Shown: positions 32,508-44,812, counted from the stretch's first letter. The stretch: 64,000 nt of DNA from Ruminococcus sp. (GCA_017433905.1 JAFRGI010000017.1:1-64000); one strand, 5' to 3'. Program-made: numbers and translations. Notes: generated by a model from the letters alone, not told the origin.

Positions 32508-34273
32508 CAGTCATCACTCCTTTCCAGAACATCGGCAATCTCGCTGTCCAACTGCACTTCTATGGACTCAAATTCACCGGCAACCTTTTCCTCCGGTTCG
32601 TATTTGAAGCGGCCGATGCGCTCGCGGACGGGCATATTGACGAGCAGCTCGATGTTAGCGCCTTTCTGCAGCGCATCGAGAGCCTTGTCATAGAAGCTGA
32701 GGATGGCGCGCATCATCAGCACCTGCTTGGGCAGGGAGGTGTAGGTGTCGGTGGGATCAAAGGCGTTTTGGTGCAGATAGTCTTCGCGGATGGAGCGTGC
32801 AGATTCCAGTTTCAGACGGTCAGGAGCGGAAAGCGCGTCCATACCGACAAGATTGACGATTTCCTGCAGTTCGCTTTCGTCCTGCAGCAGCGCCATCAGT
32901 CTGCCGCGCAGCGCCATAAAGTCAGGCGCGGCATTCTCGGAGAACCATTGGGTAAGCTGATCGGTGTAAAGGGAGTAGGATGTCAGCCAGTTGATCGCGG
33001 GGAAGTGACGCTTGTATGCAAGCGAAGCGTCGAGGCCCCAGAATACTTTGACAATACGCAGGGTTGCCTGCGAAACCGGTTCTGAGATATCGCCGCCGGG
33101 AGGCGATACAGCGCCGATGACCGAGAGAGCACCCTCGGTATCCTTGGTACCGTTGACCAGTACGCGTCCGGCTCTTTCATAGAACTGTGCGAGACGGCTG
33201 CCGAGATAAGCAGGATAGCCCTCCTCGCCGGGCATCTCTTCAAGACGACCGGACATTTCGCGCAGCGCCTCCGCCCAACGCGAGGTGGAGTCCGCCATTA
33301 ATGCGACGGTGTAGCCCATGTCGCGGAAGTATTCGGCAATCGTGATACCCGTGTAAATAGACGCTTCACGTGCGGCAACGGGCATATCGGAGGTATTGGC
33401 AATCAGCACGGTTCTCTCCATCAGCGAGTTGCCCGTGCGGGGATCTTTCAGCTCAGGGAATTCGTTGAGAACATCGGTCATTTCGTTTCCGCGCTCGCCG
33501 CAGCCGATGTATACGATGATATCCGCCGCTGCCCACTTTGCGAGCTGGTGCTGCACGACGGTTTTGCCGGAGCCAAACGGACCGGGAACAGCGGCAACGC
33601 CGCCCTTCGCGAGCGGAAACAGGGTATCAATCGGACGCTGACCCGTAGTGAGCAGGATGTCGGGTGAGAGTTTTTTCTTGTAAGGTCTGCCTGCGCGGAC
33701 AGGCCATGTAGTAAACATTTTGATTTCCCGATTGCCCTTTTCGGTTTTGATGACGGCAACCGGTTCGTCAAGGGTAAAATCGCCCTCGGAAATTTTTACG
33801 ATTTTGCCGTCAACCTTGTTGGGAACGAGAATTTTATGCAGTACCGCAGCGGTTTCCTGTACTGTGCCGAGCACATCGCCGGCGATTAGCTTGTCGCCAA
33901 CCTTGGCGGCGGGCTTGAAATGCCATTTTTTGTTGTGGTTCAGAGCGGGAACGTCGACGCCTCTTTTCAGATTGGTGCCGGCGACCTTCATGATTTCATC
34001 GAGCGGCCTTTGAATGCCGTCGTAAATCGCGCCAATCAGACCGGGACCGAGTTCGACGGAGAGCGGAGCGCCCGTGGACGTTACCGTTTCGCCGGGACCG
34101 AGACCGGAGGTTTCCTCATAGACCTGAATGGAGGCTCTGTCGCCGTGCATTTCAATGATTTCGCCAATCAGACGCTGTTCGCTGACGCGCACAACGTCGA
34201 ACATATTTGCATCGCGCATGCCCTCGGCAATGACGAGAGGACCCGCGACCTTGGTTATAATTCCAGTTTTCAA
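32507..34273 (-). CDS. ntpA: V-type ATPase subunit A (catalytic)
   Basis: 588 residues. Walker A is GPFGSGKT, preceded by the non-homologous insertion typical of A subunits (about 115-180, [15 protein letters not shown] at its end). Walker B and catalytic regions include [15 protein letters not shown] and [32 protein letters not shown]. Hydrolyses or makes ATP, driving the rotor. A one-base overlap with ntpB suggests coupled translation and equal dosage. Confidence 0.96.
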   Translation of the reverse strand: MKTGIITKVAGPLVIAEGMRDANMFDVVRVSEQRLIGEIIEMHGDRASIQVYEETSGLGPGETVTSTGAPLSVELGPGLIGAIYDGIQRPLDEIMKVAGTNLKRGVDVPALNHNKKWHFKPAAKVGDKLIAGDVLGTVQETAAVLHKILVPNKVDGKIVKISEGDFTLDEPVAVIKTEKGNREIKMFTTWPVRAGRPYKKKLSPDILLTTGQRPIDTLFPLAKGGVAAVPGPFGSGKTVVQHQLAKWAAADIIVYIGCGERGNEMTDVLNEFPELKDPRTGNSLMERTVLIANTSDMPVAAREASIYTGITIAEYFRDMGYTVALMADSTSRWAEALREMSGRLEEMPGEEGYPAYLGSRLAQFYERAGRVLVNGTKDTEGALSVIGAVSPPGGDISEPVSQATLRIVKVFWGLDASLAYKRHFPAINWLTSYSLYTDQLTQWFSENAAPDFMALRGRLMALLQDESELQEIVNLVGMDALSAPDRLKLESARSIREDYLHQNAFDPTDTYTSLPKQVLMMRAILSFYDKALDALQKGANIELLVNMPVRERIGRFKYEPEEKVAGEFESIEVQLDSEIADVLERSDD

Positions 34274-34283
34274 TTAATACACC

Positions 34284-34607
34284 TCAATCGTTGAAGATAA
34301 TGTCGGAGCCGACTGCCTTCTCCACAAAGGACGAAAGGCGCTGCCTGCCTGTAGCCAAGCTGCCCCTGACACCGGGAATGGGGATAATGGCGGGTGTGAG
34401 CCGCTCCTCATAGCGCGCGCGATCCTTTTCTACGGAGTTGTAGACCTCCTCGGTCAGATAGATAATCGCGTAGCTGTCGCCGTCAGCGATATTACGCAGC
34501 AGATGCGCTGCCTGTTCACTGTCATCGCAGGGAAAGATATCCAGTCCGATTGCCGAGAAGCCTTTGACGGTTTCGGCGTCGCCGATCACGGCGATATTTT
34601 TAGCCAT
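34284..34607 (-). CDS. ntpG: V-type ATPase subunit F
   Basis: 107 residues, Rossmann-like small rotor subunit bound to D: IAVIGDAETVKGFSAIGLDIFP at the N-terminus, AIIYLTEEV in the centre, PAIIPIPG toward the end. The ATG at 34607 is preferred over an upstream one at 34616. It overlaps subunit C by 8 nt. It is named NtpG in Enterococcus hirae. Confidence 0.92.
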   Translation of the reverse strand: MAKNIAVIGDAETVKGFSAIGLDIFPCDDSEQAAHLLRNIADGDSYAIIYLTEEVYNSVEKDRARYEERLTPAIIPIPGVRGSLATGRQRLSSFVEKAVGSDIIFND

Positions 34608-35571
34608 AAATCTCACGCAGCCTTTCCCTGATGGTGTCGGCGCCGCTTTTGGTGCGAACGCCGCTGGTGATAATATGAATCACCTTTTTTTCGATTTCAC
34701 TGCCGAGGTAATAGCCCAGCAGCGGTTCCGCGCCCTCTCCGGCGCGTTTGCAGCTTTCTTTGGCAAGGCGCGTCAGACGGTCGTCCACCCATTGTTCAAA
34801 GACGGACGGCGACTGTTTATATGCTTCCATTGCCTGTCTGCAGTCGTATTCGGGGAGCTTGGAAAGTTCGTCCGCCAGCGCGTCGCTGCCCTTCAGGGCG
34901 GCGGCGATCAGTGCATCCTTGCGGAAGCCCTCGTAACGTACAAGCGCGCGCTTAAGATATTCGCGGTTCGCGCCTGTTCGTGCGGAACGGATGACGGTCT
35001 TAATATTACAGTAGAATACAAAGTTTTTGATGTAGTTCTCCAGAAACACGGAATGGCTGTTGTCGCACAGGCGCAGCATTTCGAGCATGGCAGCCTTATC
35101 CACATATGCGTCGGAAAGACGTGCGTCACCGGAATGGGCAAGCCGTTCGTAAGCCTTATCGGCGTTGACGCGCAGCCATTCGGGCAGCAGGTTCATCAGC
35201 CTGCTCTCAATTGCCTTTTTCATCACCGCGATCTCAATGGTGGAAGGCGAAAGCAGCAGCGCTTCATAGTTTCTGTTTGTCATGGTGCCCTTGAGGATCA
35301 CCTTGTAGTTGTGAATGTCGTTTTGGATCAAAAACGGATTAAAAATCGTGAAGTCGGGCGCTGTGTTTTTTAGATAGCGCCACAGCTCCGCCGTGTGGGA
35401 GCTGAGAATTTCCTCCACGGTATCTCCCTCTCCATAGCCCTTGTCACCGAGCAGAGCGGCGATCTCCGCCTCGTTTTGGCAGACGAGGAGCTGCTCCGTG
35501 TCGGAGTGGGTCAGCAGGCTTTTTTCCCGCGCACGGACGGAGCCGATGGAATATTCATACGATAATGCCAT
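34600..35571 (-). CDS. ntpC: V-type ATPase subunit C (d-type socket)
   Basis: 323 residues, helical funnel that connects the rotor shaft to the membrane ring. Features are YSIGSVRAREKSLLT at the N-terminus, the repeated N-x-KVILKG-type pattern, and the ENYIKNFVFYCNIKTVIRSA stretch in the second repeat. It lies 9 nt downstream of subunit E and overlaps subunit F. Confidence 0.92.
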   Translation of the reverse strand: MALSYEYSIGSVRAREKSLLTHSDTEQLLVCQNEAEIAALLGDKGYGEGDTVEEILSSHTAELWRYLKNTAPDFTIFNPFLIQNDIHNYKVILKGTMTNRNYEALLLSPSTIEIAVMKKAIESRLMNLLPEWLRVNADKAYERLAHSGDARLSDAYVDKAAMLEMLRLCDNSHSVFLENYIKNFVFYCNIKTVIRSARTGANREYLKRALVRYEGFRKDALIAAALKGSDALADELSKLPEYDCRQAMEAYKQSPSVFEQWVDDRLTRLAKESCKRAGEGAEPLLGYYLGSEIEKKVIHIITSGVRTKSGADTIRERLREIYG

Positions 35572-35580
35572 GGCGCCTCC

Positions 35581-36162
35581 TTACTGCTCAAATAGCGCGC
35601 GGTTAACCAGATCCTCGATTTCGTCGCGGCGGGCGTTGATGAGTGCGCGGAAGTCCATATTTTCTTCGACGTCTCCGCTTTTGAGAATGAAGCCGCCGGA
35701 GATATTGGCAGGTTTCTGCGATACGGAGGCATTCAGTCCGGCTTCGCGGAGTTTTGTCTCAAAATCCGCGGGTAGTCTCTGCAAATCTTTTTGACTGAGC
35801 AGAACTTCGCCGCTTTTTCCCTGTAACTGAGCGGCAAGTCTGTAAAGCGCCCGGAAGTAATTGCTGTCGGATAGCCTGAGAAAATAGTCCAAAAGCTGCG
35901 CGACAGTTTTATCAATCTCACTTCTGCGCTGTTTGAGCAGCGCATTGCGGATTTCCAGCTCGCAGCGGCTCCGGGACGCCGCCTTGAGCTGACGGATTTT
36001 CTGTTCGTTTTTCTCGACGATGACCTTGACGCGTGCCTGCGCTTCCTTGTCAGCCTCCGCCATTGCGGCGTCGTACGATTGATCGGCGTCAAGACGGATG
36101 GTTTGGATTGTCTCGTCGCAGTCGGCTTTAATGCGGTTGAGTATGATGTCTCCGCCGTTCAT
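35581..36162 (-). CDS. ntpE: V-type ATPase subunit E (peripheral stalk)
   Basis: 193 residues. The N-terminal 90 residues are a long charged helix (ADKEAQARVKVIVEKNEQKIRQLKA) that pairs with the G/H subunit. The C-terminal globular part has the GGFILKSGDVEENMDFRALI motif typical of subunit E. It links head and membrane sector as stator. Confidence 0.92.
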   Translation of the reverse strand: MNGGDIILNRIKADCDETIQTIRLDADQSYDAAMAEADKEAQARVKVIVEKNEQKIRQLKAASRSRCELEIRNALLKQRRSEIDKTVAQLLDYFLRLSDSNYFRALYRLAAQLQGKSGEVLLSQKDLQRLPADFETKLREAGLNASVSQKPANISGGFILKSGDVEENMDFRALINARRDEIEDLVNRALFEQ

Positions 36163-36207
36163 GTTTTCACCTCTTTATTTGTGTATACCGGTTGTGTCTG
36201 CGGTCGG

Positions 36208-38669
<2,462 letters not shown>

Positions 38670-38733
38670 ATAGCTTCACCACACTTTTTCATTGATGTAG
38701 GTTGGGAGATACATATGAATGCCTGCAGCTCCG

Positions 38734-39045
38734 TTACCTTAACAGCATTTCCGCGGCGTCTTGGATGACTTTTCCGCGTTTTTTTTCGGCGTGCGCAGAA
38801 ATTTCTGCGCATTGCTGCCGCGCCGAGGCGTGCGCCTCGGCAAGTTCGCGCTCGGCTTCTTTTTTTGTCTGAGCGAGCGACAGTGCGCATTTATCGCGCG
38901 CTGCCTGTTCACGCGATTCCATTAATGCAGCGGCGTCTTTTTTAGCCTGTGCGTTACGTTGCTGCGCGTCTGTTTTTGCCTGCGCTTCACGCGCACCGCA
39001 TTCCGCCTCGGCAGCGCGAATCGCGTCCAGTATATCTTTAGCCAT
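38734..39045 (-). CDS. ntpF: V-type ATPase subunit G/H (stator helix)
   Basis: 103 residues from the ATG at 39045. Almost entirely one charged Ala/Glu/Gln/Lys helix (MAKDILDAIRAAEAECGAREAQAK...), the pattern of the peripheral-stalk partner of subunit E (PF16999-like). It is the first gene of the operon, with AAAGGAGAG just before the start. Low complexity makes family assignment rest partly on position. Confidence 0.8.
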   Translation of the reverse strand: MAKDILDAIRAAEAECGAREAQAKTDAQQRNAQAKKDAAALMESREQAARDKCALSLAQTKKEAERELAEAHASARQQCAEISAHAEKKRGKVIQDAAEMLLR

Positions 39046-39108
39046 AGTCTCTCCTTTCATGAATCTATTTTCAAAATAACTGATGTCTTTTTGGACCTAT
39101 ATATAAAA

Positions 39109-39137
39109 AATATACCATAATTTACTGAAAAAATCAA
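39109..39137 (-). promoter_or_regulatory. Promoter of the V-ATPase operon
   Basis: Read on the minus strand: TTGATT (39132-39137), 17 nt, TATATT (39109-39114), about 64 nt before the first start codon. Confidence 0.65.
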
Positions 39138-39224
39138 TATTTTTGCTTGAAATTTTTTATAAATGTTTGATAGATTGCGTTTTGCTTGTGCTTTTTTTGC
39201 GGATGGACGGATTGCGTCCAAACA

Positions 39225-39254
39225 AGCCTTAGTATAAAAAGCCTTAGTATAAAA
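39225..39254 (+). repeat. Perfect 15-bp tandem duplication
   Basis: AGCCTTAGTATAAAA occurs twice head to tail (39225-39239, 39240-39254) between the V-ATPase promoter and the glycosyltransferase terminator. Confidence 0.9.
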
Positions 39255-39267
39255 TATGAGAAGAATG

Positions 39268-39306
39268 AAAAAACGCCGTGGAACCGGTGACGGATCCGCG
39301 ACGGCG
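39268..39306 (-). terminator. Terminator of the GT2/methyltransferase transcript
   Basis: On the minus strand CGCCGT ... ACGGCG, with an inner GGATCC/GGTTCC partial pairing, followed by TTTTTT (complement of 39268-39273), 14 nt after the glycosyltransferase stop. Confidence 0.7.
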
Positions 39307-39319
39307 AATAGGGCGGGGG

Positions 39320-40048
39320 TTATAGGTGGTTGTCGTGAGATTGCTGCGGATCCCTCTTGCGGTCTGCGTTGGCGAAAATCACTTTATACAGCCGCGCGGA
39401 ATCGCAGACCGTGCGGAAATGAGAGGTGTTGTTGGAGCCGATGTAAACTGCCTCGATCGGGATTTCTTTGATCGGAATACCGCGGCGGTTCACGTCGATG
39501 AGCATACGCATTTCGTATTCATATCGCTCGCCCTCGATTTCGGTGAGGAGGGGGATTAAATCGTGTGTAAAGCTGCGCAGACCGCTTTGTGTATCGTAGA
39601 TGCTGACGGGTGTGAGCGCATGGAGAAAGATGCGTGTGATAAAGTTACCGCTTTTGCTGCGGAAAGGCGCGTTCTGCTTGAGCCTGCGACTGCCGATAAT
39701 CAGAGTGGAGGGGTGACGTCTCGCCGCATCTGTAACACGGCAGGTGTCTGCAATCAGGTGCTGCCCGTCGGCGTCGACGGTGACGACGGTGTATGGTGCG
39801 CTGTAGTTTTGATAGATCCAGCGCAGTCCTGTTTTGAGCGCGGCGCCTTTTCCCTTGTTTCGGTCGTGGCGCAGGATGATATCGGCTCTGCCTGCCGCTA
39901 GAAACAGCTTGTTGAACCGGGTGTCGCTTCCGTCGTTGACCAGCACAACCGTATAGCCGTTGTTCTTTAGATCGCGCACAATATTCAGCATGATGCTGTC
40001 GGGATTATACGCAGGTATCAGCGCAATGTTGGAGGTATGTTTCAGCAT
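39320..40048 (-). CDS. Family 2 glycosyltransferase (DPM1/GtrB-like)
   Basis: 242 residues from the ATG at 40048, chosen because GAGGTGAC lies just upstream and the fold begins there (IALIPAYNPDSI). GT2 elements present are VLVNDGSD (nucleotide sugar), NKGKGAALKTGL, and the metal-binding DADGQH. The C-terminus lacks the membrane helices of GtrB/ArnC enzymes. It would transfer a sugar to a polyprenyl phosphate or other acceptor; which one is unknown. It starts 4 nt after the methyltransferase stop. Confidence 0.87.
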   Translation of the reverse strand: MLKHTSNIALIPAYNPDSIMLNIVRDLKNNGYTVVLVNDGSDTRFNKLFLAAGRADIILRHDRNKGKGAALKTGLRWIYQNYSAPYTVVTVDADGQHLIADTCRVTDAARRHPSTLIIGSRRLKQNAPFRSKSGNFITRIFLHALTPVSIYDTQSGLRSFTHDLIPLLTEIEGERYEYEMRMLIDVNRRGIPIKEIPIEAVYIGSNNTSHFRTVCDSARLYKVIFANADRKRDPQQSHDNHL

Positions 40049-40052
40049 TCTG

Positions 40053-41000
40053 TCACCTCGGTTGCTTTCGTCGGGAGGGCGGATACATATGTGCATTTCG
40101 TTCCCAAAAAACGCCGTCTTCATAGCCCTGAATGGATGGATGGGTTTCTGCGTCGCAAAGACGTTTTTCCGCCCAGACGCAGTACTGCGGATTATGTTCG
40201 ATACCGAGATAATGTCGTCCGAGCTTTTTGGCAGTTACGGAGGTGGATCCTGAGCCGAGGAAGGGATCAAAAACAACGTCTCCCTCCGAGGAAGAGGCAA
40301 GGATCAGCTTTGCAAGCAGTTTTTCGGGTTTTTGAGTAGGATGTGCAGTGTTTTCGGGCATGGACCAGTAGGGCACGGAAATATCGTCCCAAAAATTCGA
40401 CGCGCCCGTATTGCGAAAGTTGCCGTTTGCGGTTTCTTCCCAGTCCTTGGGTTTGCCTGCCACACGATAGGGTGCAACAACCCTGCGTCGGATCCGTACG
40501 GCGTCGGCATGAAAGATATAGTCGCGCGACTTTGTGGCAAACCAGATATCTTCCATGCTGTTTTTCCAGTTACGTGTTGCGCTGCGTCCCTTTTCGCGCT
40601 GCCACGTGATGCGGTTTTGAACGTGCAGACGTTCGGCGAGTGCCTGAGCGATCACCATGCTCGACTTCCAGTCGCAGCAGACGTACAGGATGCCGGTATC
40701 CTTTATCAGCGGAAGCAGCAGGTCGAGCCATGCTTCGGTATACTGCAGATATTTTTTCGCTGTGGTTTCGCGGAAGGTGCTGCCGTGAAAATCCTTAGTG
40801 AGATTATACGGAGGGTCGACGATCACCAAATCGGCAAAGCCGCGCGGCAGCAGCGGCAAAACGGAAAAGGTGTCTCCGAGGATGGTTTTGTCGAGCACGT
40901 CTTCTATGCGCGCCAGTTTTTCAACAGAGATGCATCGTTCCAGATACGTGCGTCCCTCGTTCACGCTGATGTCGATGGTTTTGTTTCTGTCGGATTTCAT
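40053..41000 (-). CDS. Site-specific DNA methyltransferase, beta class (orphan)
   Basis: 315 residues. Catalytic motif IV DPPY is near the N-terminus (VIVDPPYNLTKDF, about residues 60-72), and AdoMet motif I is near the C-terminus (FDPFLGSGSTSVTAKKLGRHYLGIE). This circular order defines the beta class (N6-adenine or N4-cytosine; DPPY favours adenine). The target-recognition region lies between, around RSATRNWKNSMEDIWFATK. No restriction gene is adjacent, so it is an orphan modification enzyme, possibly regulatory. It shares a transcript with a glycosyltransferase. Confidence 0.88.
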   Translation of the reverse strand: MKSDRNKTIDISVNEGRTYLERCISVEKLARIEDVLDKTILGDTFSVLPLLPRGFADLVIVDPPYNLTKDFHGSTFRETTAKKYLQYTEAWLDLLLPLIKDTGILYVCCDWKSSMVIAQALAERLHVQNRITWQREKGRSATRNWKNSMEDIWFATKSRDYIFHADAVRIRRRVVAPYRVAGKPKDWEETANGNFRNTGASNFWDDISVPYWSMPENTAHPTQKPEKLLAKLILASSSEGDVVFDPFLGSGSTSVTAKKLGRHYLGIEHNPQYCVWAEKRLCDAETHPSIQGYEDGVFWERNAHMYPPSRRKQPR

Positions 41001-41112
41001 AGAGCCCTCCTGTCTGCCATCATTTTACCATAACTCGCGGGAGATTTCAACCGTTCAGTCCGAACACAAAAATTATCGACTCCGGTCAAAACAGCAGCCG
41101 GCGTCGTCCGTG

Positions 41113-41541
41113 TCATTTATTCTTTTTGCGATATTCCCGTACGCGTTCAGAGATTTCTTTTAGCTCCTTTTTGTCCAGCTCGGGTAAACACTCGAGCTTT
41201 TCAAGAAATTTGGAAACCGTGTCCCGCTCGGTTGCGCGAAGATACTCTGTGTAGTAGGTGACGACCACGCCCGGAACCATTGCTACGGTCAAAATGCCGC
41301 ACAGAGTAATGAAAATTATCACGATTCTGCCAGCAACCGTTACGGCGATAATATCGCCGAAGCCGATTGTCGTCGAGGCGACGAAGCAGAACCACATACC
41401 GTCCCAGAGGTTGTTGACCTGCGGTTCAAAGATCCATATCAGCACGGCGCTGATGCACAGGGCAATCAGATAAGAAACGAAGATCTTGATGGCGCCCGTG
41501 TGTATCAACAGTTGGATTATACGTTTAATCGGTCGTTTCAT
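41113..41541 (-). CDS. Two-helix potassium channel
   Basis: 142 residues: membrane helix 1 (about 19-38), pore helix and selectivity filter STTIGFGD (about 57-64, GFG instead of the usual GYG), and membrane helix 2 (about 68-94). A charged cytoplasmic tail of about 45 residues follows. No RCK domain is present. It forms a tetramer for K+ leak or signalling. It shares one base with the stop of the symporter gene, so both are co-translated. Confidence 0.88.
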   Translation of the reverse strand: MKRPIKRIIQLLIHTGAIKIFVSYLIALCISAVLIWIFEPQVNNLWDGMWFCFVASTTIGFGDIIAVTVAGRIVIIFITLCGILTVAMVPGVVVTYYTEYLRATERDTVSKFLEKLECLPELDKKELKEISERVREYRKKNK

Positions 41542-43079
41542 CAGTCGAGCGACCTCTTTTGTGCGGCGGGAACACGCTTTTCATAACATGCGAACGCTTC
41601 GTCTACGAGTCCTTTTTGGGGTTTGGGCGAAATCAGGCTGATGATCGGCACGATAATCACTCCCGCGATCATCGTGAATGCACCGCAGTTGATCGGCGAC
41701 TGCAAAATGACCGGGAAGAACGGACGGAAGAACAGGTTGAGCGTCATCAAACCGGCGCCGAAGATAAAACTGACCCAACAGGCAAGCTTGGTTGTTTTTT
41801 TCCAATATAAGCCATAGAGGAAGGGGGCGAGGAAGGAGCCTGCAAGCGCGCCCCACGATACGCCCATCAGCTGTGCGATAAACTTGACGCTTTCGTTGTT
41901 GCTTTGCGTTTGGTAAATGGCGATAAATGCCGAAATCGCGATAAATACCACGATGAAAACGCGAATCAGAGCGATCTGTTTTTTTTCGTTCATTTTTTTG
42001 ATGATGTTATCCTCGAGCAGGTCGATGGTCAGCGTAGAGCTGGACGCAATGACCAGTGAGCTGAGGGTGGACATGGAAGCGGAAAGTACCAGCATCACGA
42101 CGATTGCAATTAGCAGATCGGGCAGAGTGGTGAGCATGGCGGGAATAACTGCGTCGTATCCGTTTGTTGCCACGTCAACGTCAAACAGTCTGCCGAAGCC
42201 GCCGAGGAAATAGCAGCCCCCTGCGACGATGATCGCGAAGCCGGTGGAAATGACGGAGCCCTTGCGGATATCCTTTTCATGTTTGATTGCGTAGAATTTT
42301 TGTACCATTTGCGGCAGTCCCCAGGTGCCGAACGAAGTAAGAATAACGACGCCGAGCAGGTTGAGCGGGTCGGGGCCGAAAAAGGAATTGAACGCGCCCG
42401 GCATATCGGTGACAGTTTCGTCCGTAACCTCCGACAAACCTTTGAGCGCCTCCAAAAAGCCGCCCTGCTGGCTGAGCACGGCGCCGATAACGGCAATAAT
42501 GCCGATCAGCATGATAATTCCCTGAATAAAGTCGTTGATCGCGGTTGCTATGTAGCCGCCGGCAATGACGTAAATGCTGGTCAAAACGGACATGGCGATA
42601 ATGCACCAGATGTAGGGAATACCGAACGCCATTTCAAACAGCCGCGAAAGTCCGTTATACAGAGAGGCGGTATAGGGGATGAGAAAGATAAACATGATGA
42701 TGGATGTACAAATTTTCAGCGCCTTGCTGTTAAAGCGTTTTCCAAAGAATTCCGGCATGGTCGCTGAATGGAGATGCTGCGTCATAATACGCGTGCGTCT
42801 GCCCAGAACCGCCCAGGCAAGAAACGAGCCGACAAGCGCGTTGCCAATACCGATCCAGGTGGATGCGATACCGTATTTCCAGCCGAACTGACCCGCGTAG
42901 CCGATGAAGATAACCGCGGAGAAATATGAGGTACCGTAAGCGAATGCCGTCAGCCATGGACCCACGCTTCTGCCGCCGAGGACAAAGCCATTGACGTCGG
43001 TCGCGTTTTTGCGGCAAAAAATGCCGACGGTGACCATCACACCGAAGAACATGACCAGCATAATGATTTTTAGTATCAT
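41541..43079 (-). CDS. Sodium:solute symporter family protein (PutP/PanF-like)
   Basis: 512 residues with about 13 membrane helices. Family features are the N-terminal FVLGGRSVGPWLTAFAYGTSYFSAVIFIGYAG segment, the core GGYIATAINDFIQGIIM, and Ser-rich helix 9 (SASMSTLSSLVIASSS) that supplies Na+ ligands. It imports a solute using the Na+ gradient, which a Na+ V-ATPase could maintain. Substrate (proline, pantothenate, sialic acid or others) cannot be fixed by sequence reading alone. Confidence 0.88.
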   Translation of the reverse strand: MILKIIMLVMFFGVMVTVGIFCRKNATDVNGFVLGGRSVGPWLTAFAYGTSYFSAVIFIGYAGQFGWKYGIASTWIGIGNALVGSFLAWAVLGRRTRIMTQHLHSATMPEFFGKRFNSKALKICTSIIMFIFLIPYTASLYNGLSRLFEMAFGIPYIWCIIAMSVLTSIYVIAGGYIATAINDFIQGIIMLIGIIAVIGAVLSQQGGFLEALKGLSEVTDETVTDMPGAFNSFFGPDPLNLLGVVILTSFGTWGLPQMVQKFYAIKHEKDIRKGSVISTGFAIIVAGGCYFLGGFGRLFDVDVATNGYDAVIPAMLTTLPDLLIAIVVMLVLSASMSTLSSLVIASSSTLTIDLLEDNIIKKMNEKKQIALIRVFIVVFIAISAFIAIYQTQSNNESVKFIAQLMGVSWGALAGSFLAPFLYGLYWKKTTKLACWVSFIFGAGLMTLNLFFRPFFPVILQSPINCGAFTMIAGVIIVPIISLISPKPQKGLVDEAFACYEKRVPAAQKRSLD

Positions 43080-43118
43080 TAGTTTATACCTCCAAAAAAG
43101 TTTTTTGCGAAACTGCCT

Positions 43119-44765
43119 TTATTTCAAATTGATTTCATTTTGCTGTGCGACAACGCTTTCGCCGCAGTAGATTTTTCTGAGCACAGGTTTTTCGATTTTG
43201 CCCGTGGGGTTGCGCGGAACCTTTGCAAAGATGATTTTGCGCGGTCTTTTGTAGCGCGGCAGATTCAGACAGAAGCGGTTGACGTCATCTTCGCTGAGGT
43301 AGCGGCCGTCCTTGACCTCGATCACCGCCGCCGCAATTTCACCGAGGCGCCGGTCGGGCAGGCCGATGACCGCGACATCCTTAATATTTTCGTTGGCACG
43401 CAGAAAATCCTCGATCTGCACGGGATAGATATTTTCGCCGCCCGAGATAATGACGTCCTTTTTGCGGTCGACAAGAAAGATGAAGCCGTCTGCGTCTCGC
43501 TCCGCCATATCGCCCGTATAAAGCCATCCGTCGTTGTCGAGAACCTCCTCGGTTGCCTTGGCATCCTTGTAGTAGCATTTCATGACGCCGGAACCCCTGA
43601 CCGCCAGCTCGCCGACACCGTTTTCGGGAACTTCTCTGCGGTTTTCATCAACGATTCTGACTTCCCATCCGTAGCCGGGAATGCCGATGGCGCCGACCTT
43701 GTGGATGTTATCCATGCCGAGGTGTACGCAGCCGGGACCGATGCTCTCGCTCAATCCGTAGTTGGTGTCGTAGCTGTGATGAGGAAAAACGGTTTTCCAG
43801 CGCTTGATCAGCGTCGGCGGCACAGGCTGCGCGCCAATGTGCATGAGCCGCCACTGACTGAGCTCATATTTATCGGGGTCGATTCTGCCGCTTTCGATTG
43901 CGTCCAAAATATCTTGTGCCCACGGTACGAGCAGCCAGACGATGGAGCAGCGTTCCTCGCTGATGCAGCGGATAATCCATTCCGGAGACACACCCCGGAG
44001 CAATACCGCCTTGCCGCCGGAAACAAGAGAGCCGAACCAGTGCATTTTTGCGCCTGTATGGTACAGCGGCGGAATGCAGAGGAATACATCGTCTTTTTTC
44101 TGCAAATGATGCGCCTGCTCTACCTTGGCGGCGTGCACCAGCGCGGCGTGCGCGTGCAGGATCGCTTTTGGAAAGCCAGTGGTGCCCGAGGAGAAGTATA
44201 TGGCGCCGTCGTCCTCGTCGGTGATGTAGACGCTCGGCGGCTGTGAGGAGCAGTAATGGAGCAGATCATCGTAGCTGTCCGCAAAGCTCGGACATTCGTC
44301 GCCGACATAGAAGCAGTCCTTCAGGCGCGGCACGCGGTCACGGATATCCTCCACACGTCCGATGAATTCGGGGCCGAATACCAGGAAATCGGAATCGGAT
44401 TTTTCGAGACAATAGCGGATTTCCTCGGCGGTGTAGCGAAAATTGAGCGGAACGACAACGGCGCCGGATTTGAGAATGCCGAAATAAATCGGCAGCCAGT
44501 CAAGACAATTCATCAGCAGAATAGCGACCTTGTCTCCCTTTTGAATACCGCGGGTGAGCAGAAGGTTGGCGAAACGGTTCGCCTGTTTCTCAAAATCTCC
44601 CCAGGTCAGCTGCTTGCGGAATGCGCCGCCGCGTGCGGATTCGATGAGCGAATACTCGCGCCATGTAACGTGAGGTACGTTTTTGACCTCGGGATTGATC
44701 TCTACCAGTGCGGTGTCATTTTTGAAGTATGTGGCGTTTCTCGTGAGAAACTCTGTGATAGGCAT
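43119..44765 (-). CDS. AMP-dependent acyl-CoA synthetase / ligase
   Basis: 548 residues, class I adenylate-forming enzyme. The P-loop-like motif is YFSSGTTGFPKAIL, then YDTNYGLSE, then GWLYTGDMAERDADGF, then the hinge and C-terminal lysine motif (NPTGKIEKPVLRK). It activates a fatty or aromatic acid with ATP and CoA. The substrate is unknown; size and order fit medium/long-chain fatty acid or benzoate-type ligases. It lies 39 nt upstream of the symporter on the same strand. A hairpin with a U-run sits in its leader. Confidence 0.88.
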   Translation of the reverse strand: MPITEFLTRNATYFKNDTALVEINPEVKNVPHVTWREYSLIESARGGAFRKQLTWGDFEKQANRFANLLLTRGIQKGDKVAILLMNCLDWLPIYFGILKSGAVVVPLNFRYTAEEIRYCLEKSDSDFLVFGPEFIGRVEDIRDRVPRLKDCFYVGDECPSFADSYDDLLHYCSSQPPSVYITDEDDGAIYFSSGTTGFPKAILHAHAALVHAAKVEQAHHLQKKDDVFLCIPPLYHTGAKMHWFGSLVSGGKAVLLRGVSPEWIIRCISEERCSIVWLLVPWAQDILDAIESGRIDPDKYELSQWRLMHIGAQPVPPTLIKRWKTVFPHHSYDTNYGLSESIGPGCVHLGMDNIHKVGAIGIPGYGWEVRIVDENRREVPENGVGELAVRGSGVMKCYYKDAKATEEVLDNDGWLYTGDMAERDADGFIFLVDRKKDVIISGGENIYPVQIEDFLRANENIKDVAVIGLPDRRLGEIAAAVIEVKDGRYLSEDDVNRFCLNLPRYKRPRKIIFAKVPRNPTGKIEKPVLRKIYCGESVVAQQNEINLK

Positions 44766-44812
44766 TTTAAGAACTCCTTTTTGCGATTTAAATGGTTAAA
44801 GTGAAAGTCCGA

